Assembly: GCF_963576545.1 (NCBI RefSeq) | Contig: NW_026870601.1 | Location: 186,001-250,000, forward strand | Source of the DNA: Limanda limanda | Lineage: Eukaryota; Chordata; Actinopteri; Pleuronectiformes; Pleuronectidae | Reading direction: 5' to 3' | Length of the DNA stretch: 64,000 nucleotides | Part shown: positions 23,934-36,700 of the stretch, piece by piece | Position numbering within the stretch: the first letter of the stretch is position 1 | Layout of the letters: each line of letters opens with the position of its first letter | The notes under the pieces: model-generated | What the model saw: the letters and a program-made list of their open reading frames with translations, nothing else | Told to the model about the DNA's origin: nothing | The model's database searches: none | Position numbers and translations under genes: made by a program

Positions 23934-24740
23934 GAGATATTCTTGAATAACTTTTTTTGTGAAGGTCGGAGAGACTTGCAAGTAGGCTCTACCCCCACTA
24001 AATGGGGTTGCGCGCATCGATCGGTACCATCCTTGAGCTTCTCCGACTTTCGGAAGGGTTAGGGTTAGGGTTAGGGATGAAAGCACATAGGAGAAAGAGA
24101 TATTCTTGAATAACTTTTTTTGTGAAGGTCGGAGAGACTTGCAAGTAGGCTCTACCCCCACTAAATGGGGTAGCGCGCATCGATCGGTACCATCCTTGAG
24201 CTTCTCCGTCTTTCGGAAGGGTTAGGGTTAGGGTTAGGGATGAAAGCACATAGGAGAAAGAGATATTCTTGAATAACTTTTTTTGTGAAGGTCGGAGAGA
24301 CTTGCAAGTTGGCTCTACCCCCACTAAATGGGGTAGCGCGCATCGATCGGTACCATCCTTGAGCTTCTCCGACTTTCGGAAGGGTTAGGGTTAGGGTTAG
24401 GGATGAAAGCACATAGGAGAAAGAGATATTCTTGAATAACTTTTTTTGTGAAGGTCGGAGAGACTCGCAAGTAGGCTCTGCCCCCACTAAATGGGGTAGC
24501 GCGCATCGATCGGTACCATCCTTGAGCTTCTCCGACTTTCGGAAGGGTTAGGGTTAGGGTTAGGGATGAAAGCACATAGGAGAAAGAGATATTCTTGAAT
24601 AACTTTTTTTGTGAAGGTCGGAGAGACTTGGAAAGTGGTTGCATCTGGACTAATTTGGGTCCTGCGGATCGATTGGTACCATCCCCGAGCTTGTACGACC
24701 TTCGGAAGAGGTCGACCGACGAAATTCCCCCAAATCTGAG

Positions 24741-27700
24741 GAGATATTCTTGAATAACTTTTTTTGTGAAGGTCGGAGAGACTTGCAAGTAGGCTCTACC
24801 CCCACTAAATGGGGTAGCGCGCATCGATCGGTACCATCCTTGAGCTTCTCCGACTTTCGGAAGGGTTAGGGTTAGGGTTAGGGATGAAAGCACATAGGAG
24901 AAAGAGATATTCTTGAATAACTTTTTTTGTGAAGGTCGGAGAGACTTGCAAGTAGGCTCTACCCCCACTAAATGGGGTAGCGCGCATCGATCGGTACCAT
25001 CCTTGAGCTTCTCCGACTTTCGGAAGGGTTAGGGTTAGGGTTAGGGATGAAAGCACATAGGAGAAAGAGATATTCTTGAATAACTTTTTTTGTGAAGGTC
25101 GGAGAGACTTGGAAAGTGGTTGCATCTGGACTAATTTGGGTCCTGCGGATCGATTGGTACCATCCCCGAGCTTGTACGACCTTCGGAAGAGGTCGACCGA
25201 CGAAATTCCCCCAAATCTGAGGAGATATTCTTGAATAACGTTTTTTGTGAAGGTCGGAGAGACTTGCAAGTAGGCTCTACCCCCACTAAATGGGGTTGCG
25301 CGCATCGATCGGTACCATCCTTGAGCTTCTCCGACTTTCGGAAGGGTTAGGGTTAGGGTTAGGGATGAAAGCACATAGGAGAAAGAGATATTCTTGAATA
25401 ACTTTTTTTGTGAAGGTCGGAGAGACTTGGAAAGTGGTTGCATCTGGACTAATTTGGGTCCTGCGGATCGATTGGTACCATCCCCGAGCTTGTACGACCT
25501 TTGGAAGAGGTCGACCGACGAAATTCCCCCAAATCTGAGGAGATATTCTTGAATAACTTTTTTTGTGAAGGTCGGAGAGACTTGCAAGTAGGCTCTACCC
25601 CCACTAAATGGGGTAGCGCACATCGATCGGTACCATCCTTGAGCTTCTCCGACTTTCGGAAGGGTTAGGGTTAGGGTTAGGGATGAAAGCACATAGGAGA
25701 AAGAGATATTCTTGAATAACTTTTTTTGTGAAGGTCGGAGAGACTTGCAAGTAGGCTCTACCCCCACTAAATGGGGTAACGCGCATCGATCGGTACCATC
25801 CTTGAGCTTCTCCGACTTTCGGAAGGGTTAGGGTTAGGGTTAGGGATGAAAGCACATAGGAGAAAGAGATATTCTTGAATAACTTTTTTTGTGAAGGTCG
25901 GAGAGACTTGGAAAGTGGTTGCATCTGGACTAATTTGGGTCCTGCGGATCGATTGGTACCATCCCCGAGCTTGTACGACCTTCGGAAGAGGTCGACCGAC
26001 GAAATTCCCCCAAATCTGAGGAGATATTCTTGAATAACTTTTTTTGTGAAGGTCGGAGAGACTTGCAAGTAGGCTCTACCCCCACTAAATGGGGTTGCGC
26101 GCATCGATCGGTACCATCCTTGAGCTTCTCCGACTTTCGGAAGGGTTAGGGTTAGGGATGAAAGCACATAGGAGAAAGAGATATTCTTGAATAACTTTTT
26201 TTGTGAAGGTCGGAGAGACTTGCAAGTAGGCTCTACCCCCACTAAATGGGGTAGCGCGCATCGATCGGTACCATCTTTGAGCTTCTCCGACTTTCGGAAG
26301 GGTTAGGGTTAGGGATGAAAGCACATAGGAGAAAGAGATATTCTTGAATAACTTTTTTTGTGAAGGTCGGAGAGACTTGGAAAGTGGTTGCATCTGGACT
26401 AATTTGGGTCCTGCGGATCGATTGGTACCATCCCCGAGCTTGTACGACCTTCGGAAGAGGTCGACCGACGAAATTCCCCCAAATCTGAGGAGATATTCTT
26501 GAATAACTTTTTTTGTGAAGGTCGGAGAGACTTGCAAGTAGGCTCTACCCCCACTAAATGGGGTTGCGCGCATCGATCGGTACCAGCTTTGAGCTTCTCC
26601 GACTTTCGGAAGGGTTAGGGTTAGGGTTAGGGATGAAAGCACATAGGAGAAAGAGATATTCTTGAATAACTTTTTTTGTGAAGGTCGGAGAGACTTGCAA
26701 GTAGGCTCTACCCCCACTAAATGGGGTAGCGCGCATCGATCGGTACCATCCTTGAGCTTCTCCGACTTTCGGAAGGGTTAGGGTTAGGGTTAGGGATGAA
26801 AGCACATAGGAGAAAGAGATATTCTTGAATAACTTTTTTTGTGAAGGTCGGAGAGACTTGAAAAGTGGTTGCATCTGGACTAATTTGGGTCCTGCGGATC
26901 GATTGGTACCATCCCCGAGCTTGTACGACCTTCGGAAGAGGTCGACCGACGAAATTCCCCCAAATCTGAGGAGATATTCTTGAATAACTTTTTTTGTGAA
27001 GGTCGGAGAGACTTGCAAGTAGGCTCTACCCCCACTAAATGGGGTAGCGCGCATCGATCGGTACCATCCTTGAGCTTCTCCGACTTTCGGAAGGGTTAGG
27101 GTTAGGGTTAGGGATGAAAGCACATAGGAGAAAGAGATATTCTTGAATAACTTTTTTTGTGAAGGTCGGAGAGACTTGCAAGTAGGCTCTACCCCCACTA
27201 AATGAGGTAGCGCGCATCGATCGGTACCATCCTTGAGCTTCTCCGACTTTCGGAAGGGTTAGGGTTAGGGTTAGGGATGAAAGCACATAGGAGAAAGAGA
27301 TATTCTTGAATAACCTTTTTTGTGAAGGTCGGAGAGACTTGGAAAGTGGTTGCATCTGGACTAATTTGGGTCCTGCGGATCGATTGGTACCATCCCCGAG
27401 CTTGTACGACCTTCGGAAGAGGTCGACCAACGAAATTCCCCCAAATCTGAGGAGATATTCTTGAATAACGTTTTTTGTGAAGGTCGGAGAGACTTGCAAG
27501 TAGGCTCTACCCCCACTAAATGGGGTTGCGCGCATCGATCGGTACCATCCTTGAGCTTCTCCGACTTTCGGAAGGGTTAGGGTTAGGGTTAGGGATGAAA
27601 GCACATAGGAGAAAGAGATATTCTTGAATAACTTTTTTTGTGAAGGTCGGAGAGACTTGCAAGTAGGCTCTACCCCCACTAAATGGGGTAGCGCGCATCG

Positions 27701-30700
27701 ATCGGTACCATCCTTGAGCTTCTCCGACTTTCGGAAGGGTTAGGGTTAGGGTTAGGGATGAAAGCACATAGGAGAAAGAGATATTCTTGAATAACTTTTT
27801 TTGTGAAGGTCGGAGAGACTTGGAAAGTGGTTGCATCTGGACTAATTTGGGTCCTGCGGATCGATTGGTACCATCCCCGAGCTTGTACGACCTTCGGAAG
27901 AGGTCGACCGACGAAATTCCCCCAAATCTGAGGAGATATTCTTGAATAACTTTTTTTGTGAAGGTCGGAGAGACTTGCAAGTAGGCTCTACCCCCACTAA
28001 ATGGGGTTGCGCGCATCGATCGGTACCATCCTTGAGCTTCTCCGACTTTCGGAAGGGTTAGGGTTAGGGTTAGGGATGAAAGCACATAGGAGAAAGAGAT
28101 ATTCTTGAATAACTTTTTTTGTGAAGGTCGGAGAGACTTGCAAGTAGGCTCTACCCCCACTAAATGGGGTAGCGCGCATCGATCGGTACCATCCTTGAGC
28201 TTCTCCGACTTTCGGAAGGGTTAGGGTTAGGGTTAGGGATGAAAGCACATAGGAGAAAGAGATATTCTTGAATAACTTTTTTTGTGAAGGTCGGAGAGAC
28301 TTGCAAGTAGGCTCTACCCCCACTAAATGGGGTAGCGCGCATCGATCGGTACCATCTTTGAGCTTCTCCGACTTTCGGAAGGGTTAGGGTTAGGGTTAGG
28401 GATGAAAGCACATAGGAGAAAGAGATATTCTTGAATAACTTTTTTTGTGAAGGTCGGAGAGACTTGCAAGTAGGCTCTGCCCCCACTAAATGGGGTAGCG
28501 CGCATCGATCGGTACCATCCTTGAGCTTCTCCGACTTTCGGAAGGGTTAGGGTTAGGGATGAAAGCACATAGGAGAAAGAGATATTCTTGAATAACTTTT
28601 TTTGTGAAGGTCGGAGAGACTTGGAAAGTGGTTGCATCTGGACTAATTTGGGTCCTGCGGATCGATTCGTACCATCCCCGAGCTTGTACGACCTTCGGAA
28701 GAGGTCGACCGACGAAATTCCCCCAAATCTGAGGAGATATTCTTGAATAACTTTTTTTGTGAAGGTCGGAGAGACTTGCAAGTAGGCTCTACCCCCACTA
28801 AATGGGGTAGCGCGCATCGATCGGTACCATCCTTGAGCTTCTCCGACTTTCGGAAGGGTTAGGGTTAGGGTTAGGGATGAAAGCACATAGGAGAAAGAGA
28901 TATTCTTGAATAACTTTTTTTGTGAAGGTCGGAGAGACTTGGAAAGTGGTTGCATCTGGACTAATTTGGGTCCTGCGGATCGATTGGTACCATCCCCGAG
29001 CTTGTACGACCTTCGGAAGAGGTCGACCGACGAAATTCCCCCAAATCTGAGGAGATATTCTTGAATAACTTTTTTTGTGAAGGTCGGAGAGACTTGCAAG
29101 TAGGCTCTACCCCCACTAAATGGGGTTGCGCGCATCGATCGGTACCATCCTTGAGCTTCTCCGACTTTCGGAAGGGTTAGGGTTAGGGTTAGGGATGAAA
29201 GCACATAGGAGAAAGAGATATTCTTGAATAACTTTTTTTGTGAAGGTCGGAGAGACTTGCAAGTAGGCTCTACTCCCACTAAATGGGGTAGCGCGCATCG
29301 ATCGGTACCATCCTTGAGCTTCTCCGACTTTCGGAAGGGTTAGGGTTAGGGTTAGGGATGAAAGCACATAGGAGAAAGAGATATTCTTGAATAACTTTTT
29401 TTGTGAAGGTCGGAGAGACTTGCAAGTAGGCTCTACCCCCACTAAATGGGGTAGCGCGCATCGATCGGTACCATCCTTGAGCTTCTCCGACTTTCGGAAG
29501 GGTTAGGGTTAGGGTTAGGGATGAAAGCACATAGGAGAAAGAGATATTCTTGAATAACTTTTTTTGTGAAGGTCGGAGAGACTTGCAAGTAGGCTCTACC
29601 CCCACTAAATGGGGTAGCGCGCATCAATCGGTACCATCCTTGAGCTTCTCCGACTTTCGGAAGGGTTAGGGTTAGGGTTAGGGATGAAAGCACATAGGAG
29701 AAAGAGATATTCTTGAATAACTTTTTTTGTGAAGGTCGGAGAGACTTGCAAGTAGGCTCTACCCCCACTAAATGGAGTAGCGCGCATCGATCGGTACCAT
29801 CCTTGAGCTTCTCCGACTTTCGGAAGGGTTAGGGTTAGGGTTAGGGATGAAAGCACATAGGAGAAAGAGATATTCTTGAATAACTTTTTTTGTGAAGGTC
29901 GGAGAGACTTGCAAGTAGGCTCTACCCCCACTAAATGGGGTAGCGCGCATCGATCGGTACCATCCTTGAGCTTCTCCGACTTTCGGAAGGGTTAGGGTTA
30001 GGGTTAGGGATGAAAGCACATAGGAGAAAGAGATATTCTTGAATAACTTTTTTTGTGAAGGTCGGAGAGACTTGCAAGTAGGCTCTACCCCCACTAAATG
30101 GGGTAGCGCACATCGATCGGTACCATCCTTGAGCTTCTCCGACTTTCGGAAGGGTTAGGGTTAGGGTTAGGGATGAAAGCACATAGGAGAAAGAGATATT
30201 CTTGAATAACTTTTTTTGTGAAGGTCGGAGAGACTTGCAAGTAGGCTTTACCCCCACTAAATGGGGTAGCGCGCATCGATCGGTACCATCCTTGAGCTTC
30301 TCCGACTTTCGGAAGGGTTAGGGTTAGGGTTAGGGATGAAAGCACATAGGAGAAAGAGATATTCTTGAATAACTTTTTTTGTGAAGGTCGGAGAGACTTG
30401 GAAAGTGGTTGCATCTGGACTAATTTGGGTCCTGCGGATCGATTGGTACCATCCCCGAGCTTGTACGACCTTCGGAAGAGGTCGACCGACGAAATTCCCC
30501 CAAATCTGAGGAGATATTCTTGAATAACTTTTTTTGTGAAGGTCGGAGAGACTTGCAAGTAGGCTCTACCCCCACTAAATGGGGTTGCGCGCATCGATCG
30601 GTACCATCCTTGAGCTTCTCCGACTTTCGGAAGGGTTAGGGTTAGGGTTAGGGATGAAAGCACATAGGAGAAAGAGATATTCTTGAATAACTTTTTTTGT

Positions 30701-33700
30701 GAAGGTCGGAGAGACTTGCAAGTAGGCTCTACCCCCACTAAATGGGGTAGCGCGCATCGATCGGTACCATCCTTGAGCTTCTCCGTCTTTCGGAAGGGTT
30801 AGGGTTAGGGTTAGGGATGAAAGCACATAGGAGAAAGAGATATTCTTGAATAACTTTTTTTGTGAAGGTCGGAGAGACTTGCAAGTTGGCTCTACCCCCA
30901 CTAAATGGGGTAGCGCGCATCGATCGGTACCATCCTTGAGCTTCTCCGACTTTCGGAAGGGTTAGGGTTAGGGTTAGGGATGAAAGCACATAGGAGAAAG
31001 AGATATTCTTGAATAACTTTTTTTGTGAAGGTCGGAGAGACTTGCAAGTAGGCTCTGCCCCCACTAAATGGGGTAGCGCGCATCGATCGGTACCATCCTT
31101 GAGCTTCTCCGACTTTCGGAAGGGTTAGGGTTAGGGTTAGGGATGAAAGCACATAGGAGAAAGAGATATTCTTGAATAACTTTTTTTGTGAAGGTCGGAG
31201 AGACTTGGAAAGTGGTTGCATCTGGACTAATTTGGGTCCTGCGGATCGATTGGTACCATCCCCGAGCTTGTACGACCTTCGGAAGAGGTCGACCGACGAA
31301 ATTCCCCCAAATCTGAGGAGATATTCTTGAATAACTTTTTTTGTGAAGGTCGGAGAGACTTGCAAGTAGGCTCTACCCCCACTAAATGGGGTAGCGCGCA
31401 TCGATCGGTACCATCCTTGAGCTTCTCCGACTTTCGGAAGGGTTAGGGTTAGGGTTAGGGATGAAAGCACATAGGAGAAAGAGATATTCTTGAATAACTT
31501 TTTTTGTGAAGGTCGGAGAGACTTGGAAAGTGGTTGCATCTGGACTAATTTGGGTCCTGCGGATCGATTGGTACCATCCCCGAGCTTGTACGACCTTCGG
31601 AAGAGGTCGACCGACGAAATTCCCCCAAATCTGAGGAGATATTCTTGAATAACTTTTTTTGTGAAGGTCGGAGAGACTTGCAAGTAGGCTCTACCCCCAC
31701 TAAATGGGGTTGCGCGCATCGATCGGTACCATCCTTGAGCTTCTCCGACTTTCGGAAGGGTTAGGGTTAGGGTTAGGGATGAAAGCACATAGGAGAAAGA
31801 GATATTCTTGAATAACTTTTTTTGTGAAGGTCGGAGAGACTTGCAAGTAGGCTCTACCCCCACTAAATGGGGTAGCGCGCATCGATCGGTACCATCCTTG
31901 AGCTTCTCCGACTTTCGGAAGGGTTAGGGTTAGGGTTAGGGATGAAAGCACATAGGAGAAAGAGATATTCTTGAATAACTTTTTTTGTGAAGGTCGGAGA
32001 GACTTGGAAAGTGGTTGCATCTGGACTAATTTGGGTCCTGCGGATCGATTGGTACCATCCCCGAGCTTGTACGACCTTCGGAAGAGGTCGACCGACGAAA
32101 TTCCCCCAAATCTGAGGAGATATTCTTGAATAACTTTTTTTGTGAAGGTCGGAGAGACTTGCAAGTAGGCTCTACCCCCACTAAATGGGGTTGCGCGCAT
32201 CGATCGGTACCATCCTTGAGCTTCTCCGACTTTCGGAAGGGTTAGGGTTAGGGTTAGGGATGAAAGCACATAGGAGAAAGAGATATTCTTGAATAACTTT
32301 TTTTGTGAAGGTCGGAGAGACTTGCAAGTAGGCTCTACCCCCACTAAATGGGGTAGCGCGCATCGATCGGTACCATTATTGAGCTTCTCCGACTTTCGGA
32401 AGGGTTAGGGTTAGGGTTAGGGATGAAAGCACATAGGAGAAAGAGATATTCTTGAATAACTTTTTTTGTGAAGGTCGGAGAGACTTGCAAGTAGGCTCTG
32501 CCCCCACTAAATGGGGTAGCGCGCATCGATCGGTACCATCCATGAGCTTCTCCGACTTTCGGAAGGGTTAGGGTTAGGGTTAGGGATGAAAGCACATAGG
32601 AGAAAGAGATATTCTTGAATAACTTTTTTTGTGAAGGTCGGAGAGACTTGGAAAGTGGTTGCATCTGGACTAATTTGGGTCCTGCGGATCGATTGGTACC
32701 ATCCCCGAGCTTGTACGACCTTCGGAAGAGGTCGACCGACGAAATTCCCCCAAATCTGAGGAGATATTCTTGAATAACTTTTTTTGTGAAGGTCGGAGAG
32801 ACTTGCAAGTAGGCTCTACCCCCACTAAATGGGGTAGCGCGCATCGATCGGTACCATCCTTGAGCTTCTCCGACTTTCGGAAGGGTTAGGGTTAGGGTTA
32901 GGGATGAAAGCACATAGGAGAAAGAGATATTCTTGAATAACTTTTTTTGTGAAGGTCGGAGAGACTTGGAAAGTGGTTGCATCTGGACTAATTTGGGTCC
33001 TGCGGATCGATTGGTACCATCTCCGAGCTTGTACGACCTTCGGAAGAGGTCGACCGACGAAATTCCCCCAAATCTGAGGAGATATTCTTGAATAACTTTT
33101 TTTGTGAAGGTCGGAGAGACTTGCAAGTAGGCTCTACCCCCACTAAATGGGGTAGCGCGCATCGATCGGTACCATCCTTGAGCTTCTCCGACTTTCGGAA
33201 GGGTTAGGGTTAGGGATGAAAGCACATAGGAGAAAGAGATATTCTTGAATAACTTTTTTTGTGAAGGTCGGAGAGACTTGGAAAGTGGTTGCATCTGTAC
33301 TAATTTGGGTCCTGCGGATCGATTGGTACCATCCCCGAGCTTGTACGACCTTCGGAAGAGGTCGACCGACGAAATTCCCCCAAATCTGAGGAGATATTCT
33401 TGAATAACTTTTTTTGTGAAGGTCGGAGAGACTTGCAAGTAGGCTCTACCCCCACTAAATGGGGTTGCGCGCATCGATCGGTACCATCCTTGAGCTTCTC
33501 CGACTTTCGGAAGGGTTAGGGTTAGGGTTAGGGATGAAAGCACATAGGAGAAAGAGATATTCTTGAATAACTTTTTTTGTGAAGGTCGGAGAGACTTGCA
33601 AGTAGGCTCTACTCCCACTAAATGGGGTAGCGCGCATCGATCGGTACCATCCTTGAGCTTCTCCGACTTTCGGAAGGGTTAGGGTTAGGGTTAGGGATGA

Positions 33701-36700
33701 AAGCACATAGGAGAAAGAGATATTCTTGAATAACTTTTTTTGTGAAGGTCGGAGAGACTTGCAAGTAGGCTCTACCCCCACTAAATGGGGTAGCGCGCAT
33801 CGATCGGTACCATCCTTGAGCTTCTCCGACTTTCGGAAGGGTTAGGGTTAGGGTTAGGGATGAAAGCACATAGGAGAAAGAGATATTCTTGAATAACTTT
33901 TTTTGTGAAGGTCGGAGAGACTTGCAAGTAGGCTCTACCCCCACTAAATGGGGTAGCGCGCATCGATCGGTACCATCCTTGAGCTTCTCCGACTTTCGGA
34001 AGGGTTAGGGTTAGGGTTAGGGATGAAAGCACATAGGAGAAAGAGATATTCTTGAATAACTTTTTTTGTGAAGGTCGGAGAGACTTGCAAGTAGGCTCTA
34101 CCCCCACTAAATGGAGTAGCGCGCATCGATCGGTACCATCCTTGAGCTTCTCCGACTTTCGGAAGGGTTAGGGTTAGGGTTAGGGATGAAAGCACATAGG
34201 AGAAAGAGATATTCTTGAATAACTTTTTTTGTGAAGGTCGGAGAGACTTGCAAGTAGGCTCTACCCCCACTAAATGGGGTAGCGCGCATCGATCGGTACC
34301 ATCCTTGAGCTTCTCCGACTTTCGGAAGGGTTAGGGTTAGGGTTAGGGATGAAAGCACATAGGAGAAAGAGATATTCTTGAATAACTTTTTTTGTGAAGG
34401 TCGGAGAGACTTGCAAGTAGGCTCTACCCCCACTAAATGGGGTAGCGCACATCGATCGGTACCATCCTTGAGCTTCTCCGACTTTCGGAAGGGTTAGGGT
34501 TAGGGTTAGGGATGAAAGCACATAGGAGAAAGAGATATTCTTGAATAACTTTTTTTGTGAAGGTCGGAGAGACTTGCAAGTAGGCTCTACCCCCACTAAA
34601 TGGGGTAGCGCGCATCGATCGGTACCATCCTTGAGCTTCTCCGACTTTCGGAAGGGTTAGGGTTAGGGTTAGGGATGAAAGCACATAGGAGAAAGAGATA
34701 TTCTTGAATAACTTTTTTTGTGAAGGTCGGAGAGACTTGGAAAGTGGTTGCATCTGGACTAATTTGGGTCCTGCGGATCGATTGGTACCATCCCCGAGCT
34801 TGTACGACCTTCGGAAGAGGTCGACCGACGAAATTCCCCCAAATCTGAGGAGATATTCTTGAATAACTTTTTTTGTGAAGGTCGGAGAGACTTGCAAGTA
34901 GGCTCTACTCCCACTAAATGGGGTTGCGCGCATCGATCGGTACCATCCTTGAGCTTCTCCGACTTTCGGAAGGGTTAGGGTTAGGGTTAGGGATGAAAGC
35001 ACATAGGAGAAAGAGATATTCTTGAATAACTTTTTTTGTGAAGGTCGGAGAGACTTGCAAGTAGGCTCTACCCCCACTAAATGGGGTAGCGCGCATCGAT
35101 CGGTACCATCCTTGAGCTTCTCCGTCTTTCGGAAGGGTTAGGGTTAGGGTTAGGGATGAAAGCACATAGGAGAAAGAGATATTCTTGAATAACTTTTTTT
35201 GTGAAGGTCGGAGAGACTTGCAAGTTGGCTCTACCCCCACTAAATGGGGTAGCGCGCATCGATCGGTACCATCCTTGAGCTTCTCCGACTTTCGGAAGGG
35301 TTAGGGTTAGGGTTAGGGATGAAAGCACATAGGAGAAAGAGATATTCTTGAATAACTTTTTTTGTGAAGGTCGGAGAGACTTGCAAGTAGGCTCTGCCCC
35401 CACTAAATGGGGTAGCGCGCATCGATCGGTACCATCCTTGAGCTTCTCCGACTTTCGGAAGGGTTAGGGTTAGGGTTAGGGATGAAAGCACATAGGAGAA
35501 AGAGATATTCTTGAATAACTTTTTTTGTGAAGGTCGGAGAGACTTGGAAAGTGGTTGCATCTGGACTAATTTGGGTCCTGCGGATCGATTGGTACCATCC
35601 CCGAGCTTGTACGACCTTCGGAAGAGGTCGACCGACGAAATTCCCCCAAATCTGAGGAGATATTCTTGAATAACTTTTTTTGTGAAGGTCGGAGAGACTT
35701 GCAAGTAGGCTCTACCCCCACTAAATGGGGTAGCGCGCATCGATCGGTACCATCTTTGAGCTTCTCCGACTTTCGGAAGGGTTAGGGTTAGGGTTAGGGA
35801 TGAAAGCACATAGGAGAAAGAGATATTCTTGAATAACTTTTTTGTGAAGGTCGGAGAGACTTGGAAAGTGGTTGCATCTGGACTAATTTGGGTCCTGCGG
35901 ATCGATTGGTACCATCCCCGAGCTTGTACGACCTTCGGAAGAGGTCGACCGACGAAATTCCCCCAAATCTGAGGAGATATTCTTGAATAACTTTTTTTGT
36001 GAAGGTCGGAGAGACTTGCAAGTAGGCTCTACCCCCACTAAATGGGGTTGCGCGCATCGATCGGTACCATCCTTGAGCTTCTCCGACTTTCGGAAGGGTT
36101 AGGGTTAGGGTTAGGGATGAAAGCACATAGGAGAAAGAGATATTCTTGAATAACTTTTTTTGTGAAGGTCGGAGAGACTTGCAAGTAGGCTCTACCCCCA
36201 CTAAATGGGGTAGCGCGCATCGATCGGTACCATCCTTGAGCTTCTCCGACTTTCGGAAGGGTTAGGGTTAGGGTTAGGGATGAAAGCACATAGGAGAAAG
36301 AGATATTCTTGAATAACTTTTTTTGTGAAGGTCGGAGAGACTTGGAAAGTGGTTGCATCTGGACTAATTTGGGTCCTGCGGATCGATTGGTACCATCCCC
36401 GAGCTTGTACGACCTTCGGAAGAGGTCGACCGACGAAATTCCCCCAAATCTGAGGAGATATTCTTGAATAACTTTTTTTGTGAAGGTCGGAGAGACTTGC
36501 AAGTAGGCTCTACCCCCACTAAATGGGGTTGCGCGCATCGATCGGTACCATCCTTGAGCTTCTCCGACTTTCGGAAGGGTTAGGGTTAGGGTTAGGGATG
36601 AAAGCACATAGGAGAAAGAGATATTCTTGAATAACTTTTTTTGTGAAGGTCGGAGAGACTTGCAAGTAGGCTCTACCCCCACTAAATGGGGTAGCGCGCA

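Larger units (their letters stand above)
14149..24740 (+). repeat. Very large higher-order unit, version 1 (10.6 kb)
   Basis: This stretch starts the same unit order as 24741 onward (offset 10592-10598 bp up to about 20.5 kb) and 39329 onward. It contains a tandem duplication of 4015-4021 bp (15898-19912 and 19913-23933). Diagnostic units shared by the three versions include the ACCTTTGG B (near 14907, 25500 and 40250), the GACCAACG B (near 16834, 27426 and 42183) and the AACGTTTTTT poly-T variant. Confidence 0.78.
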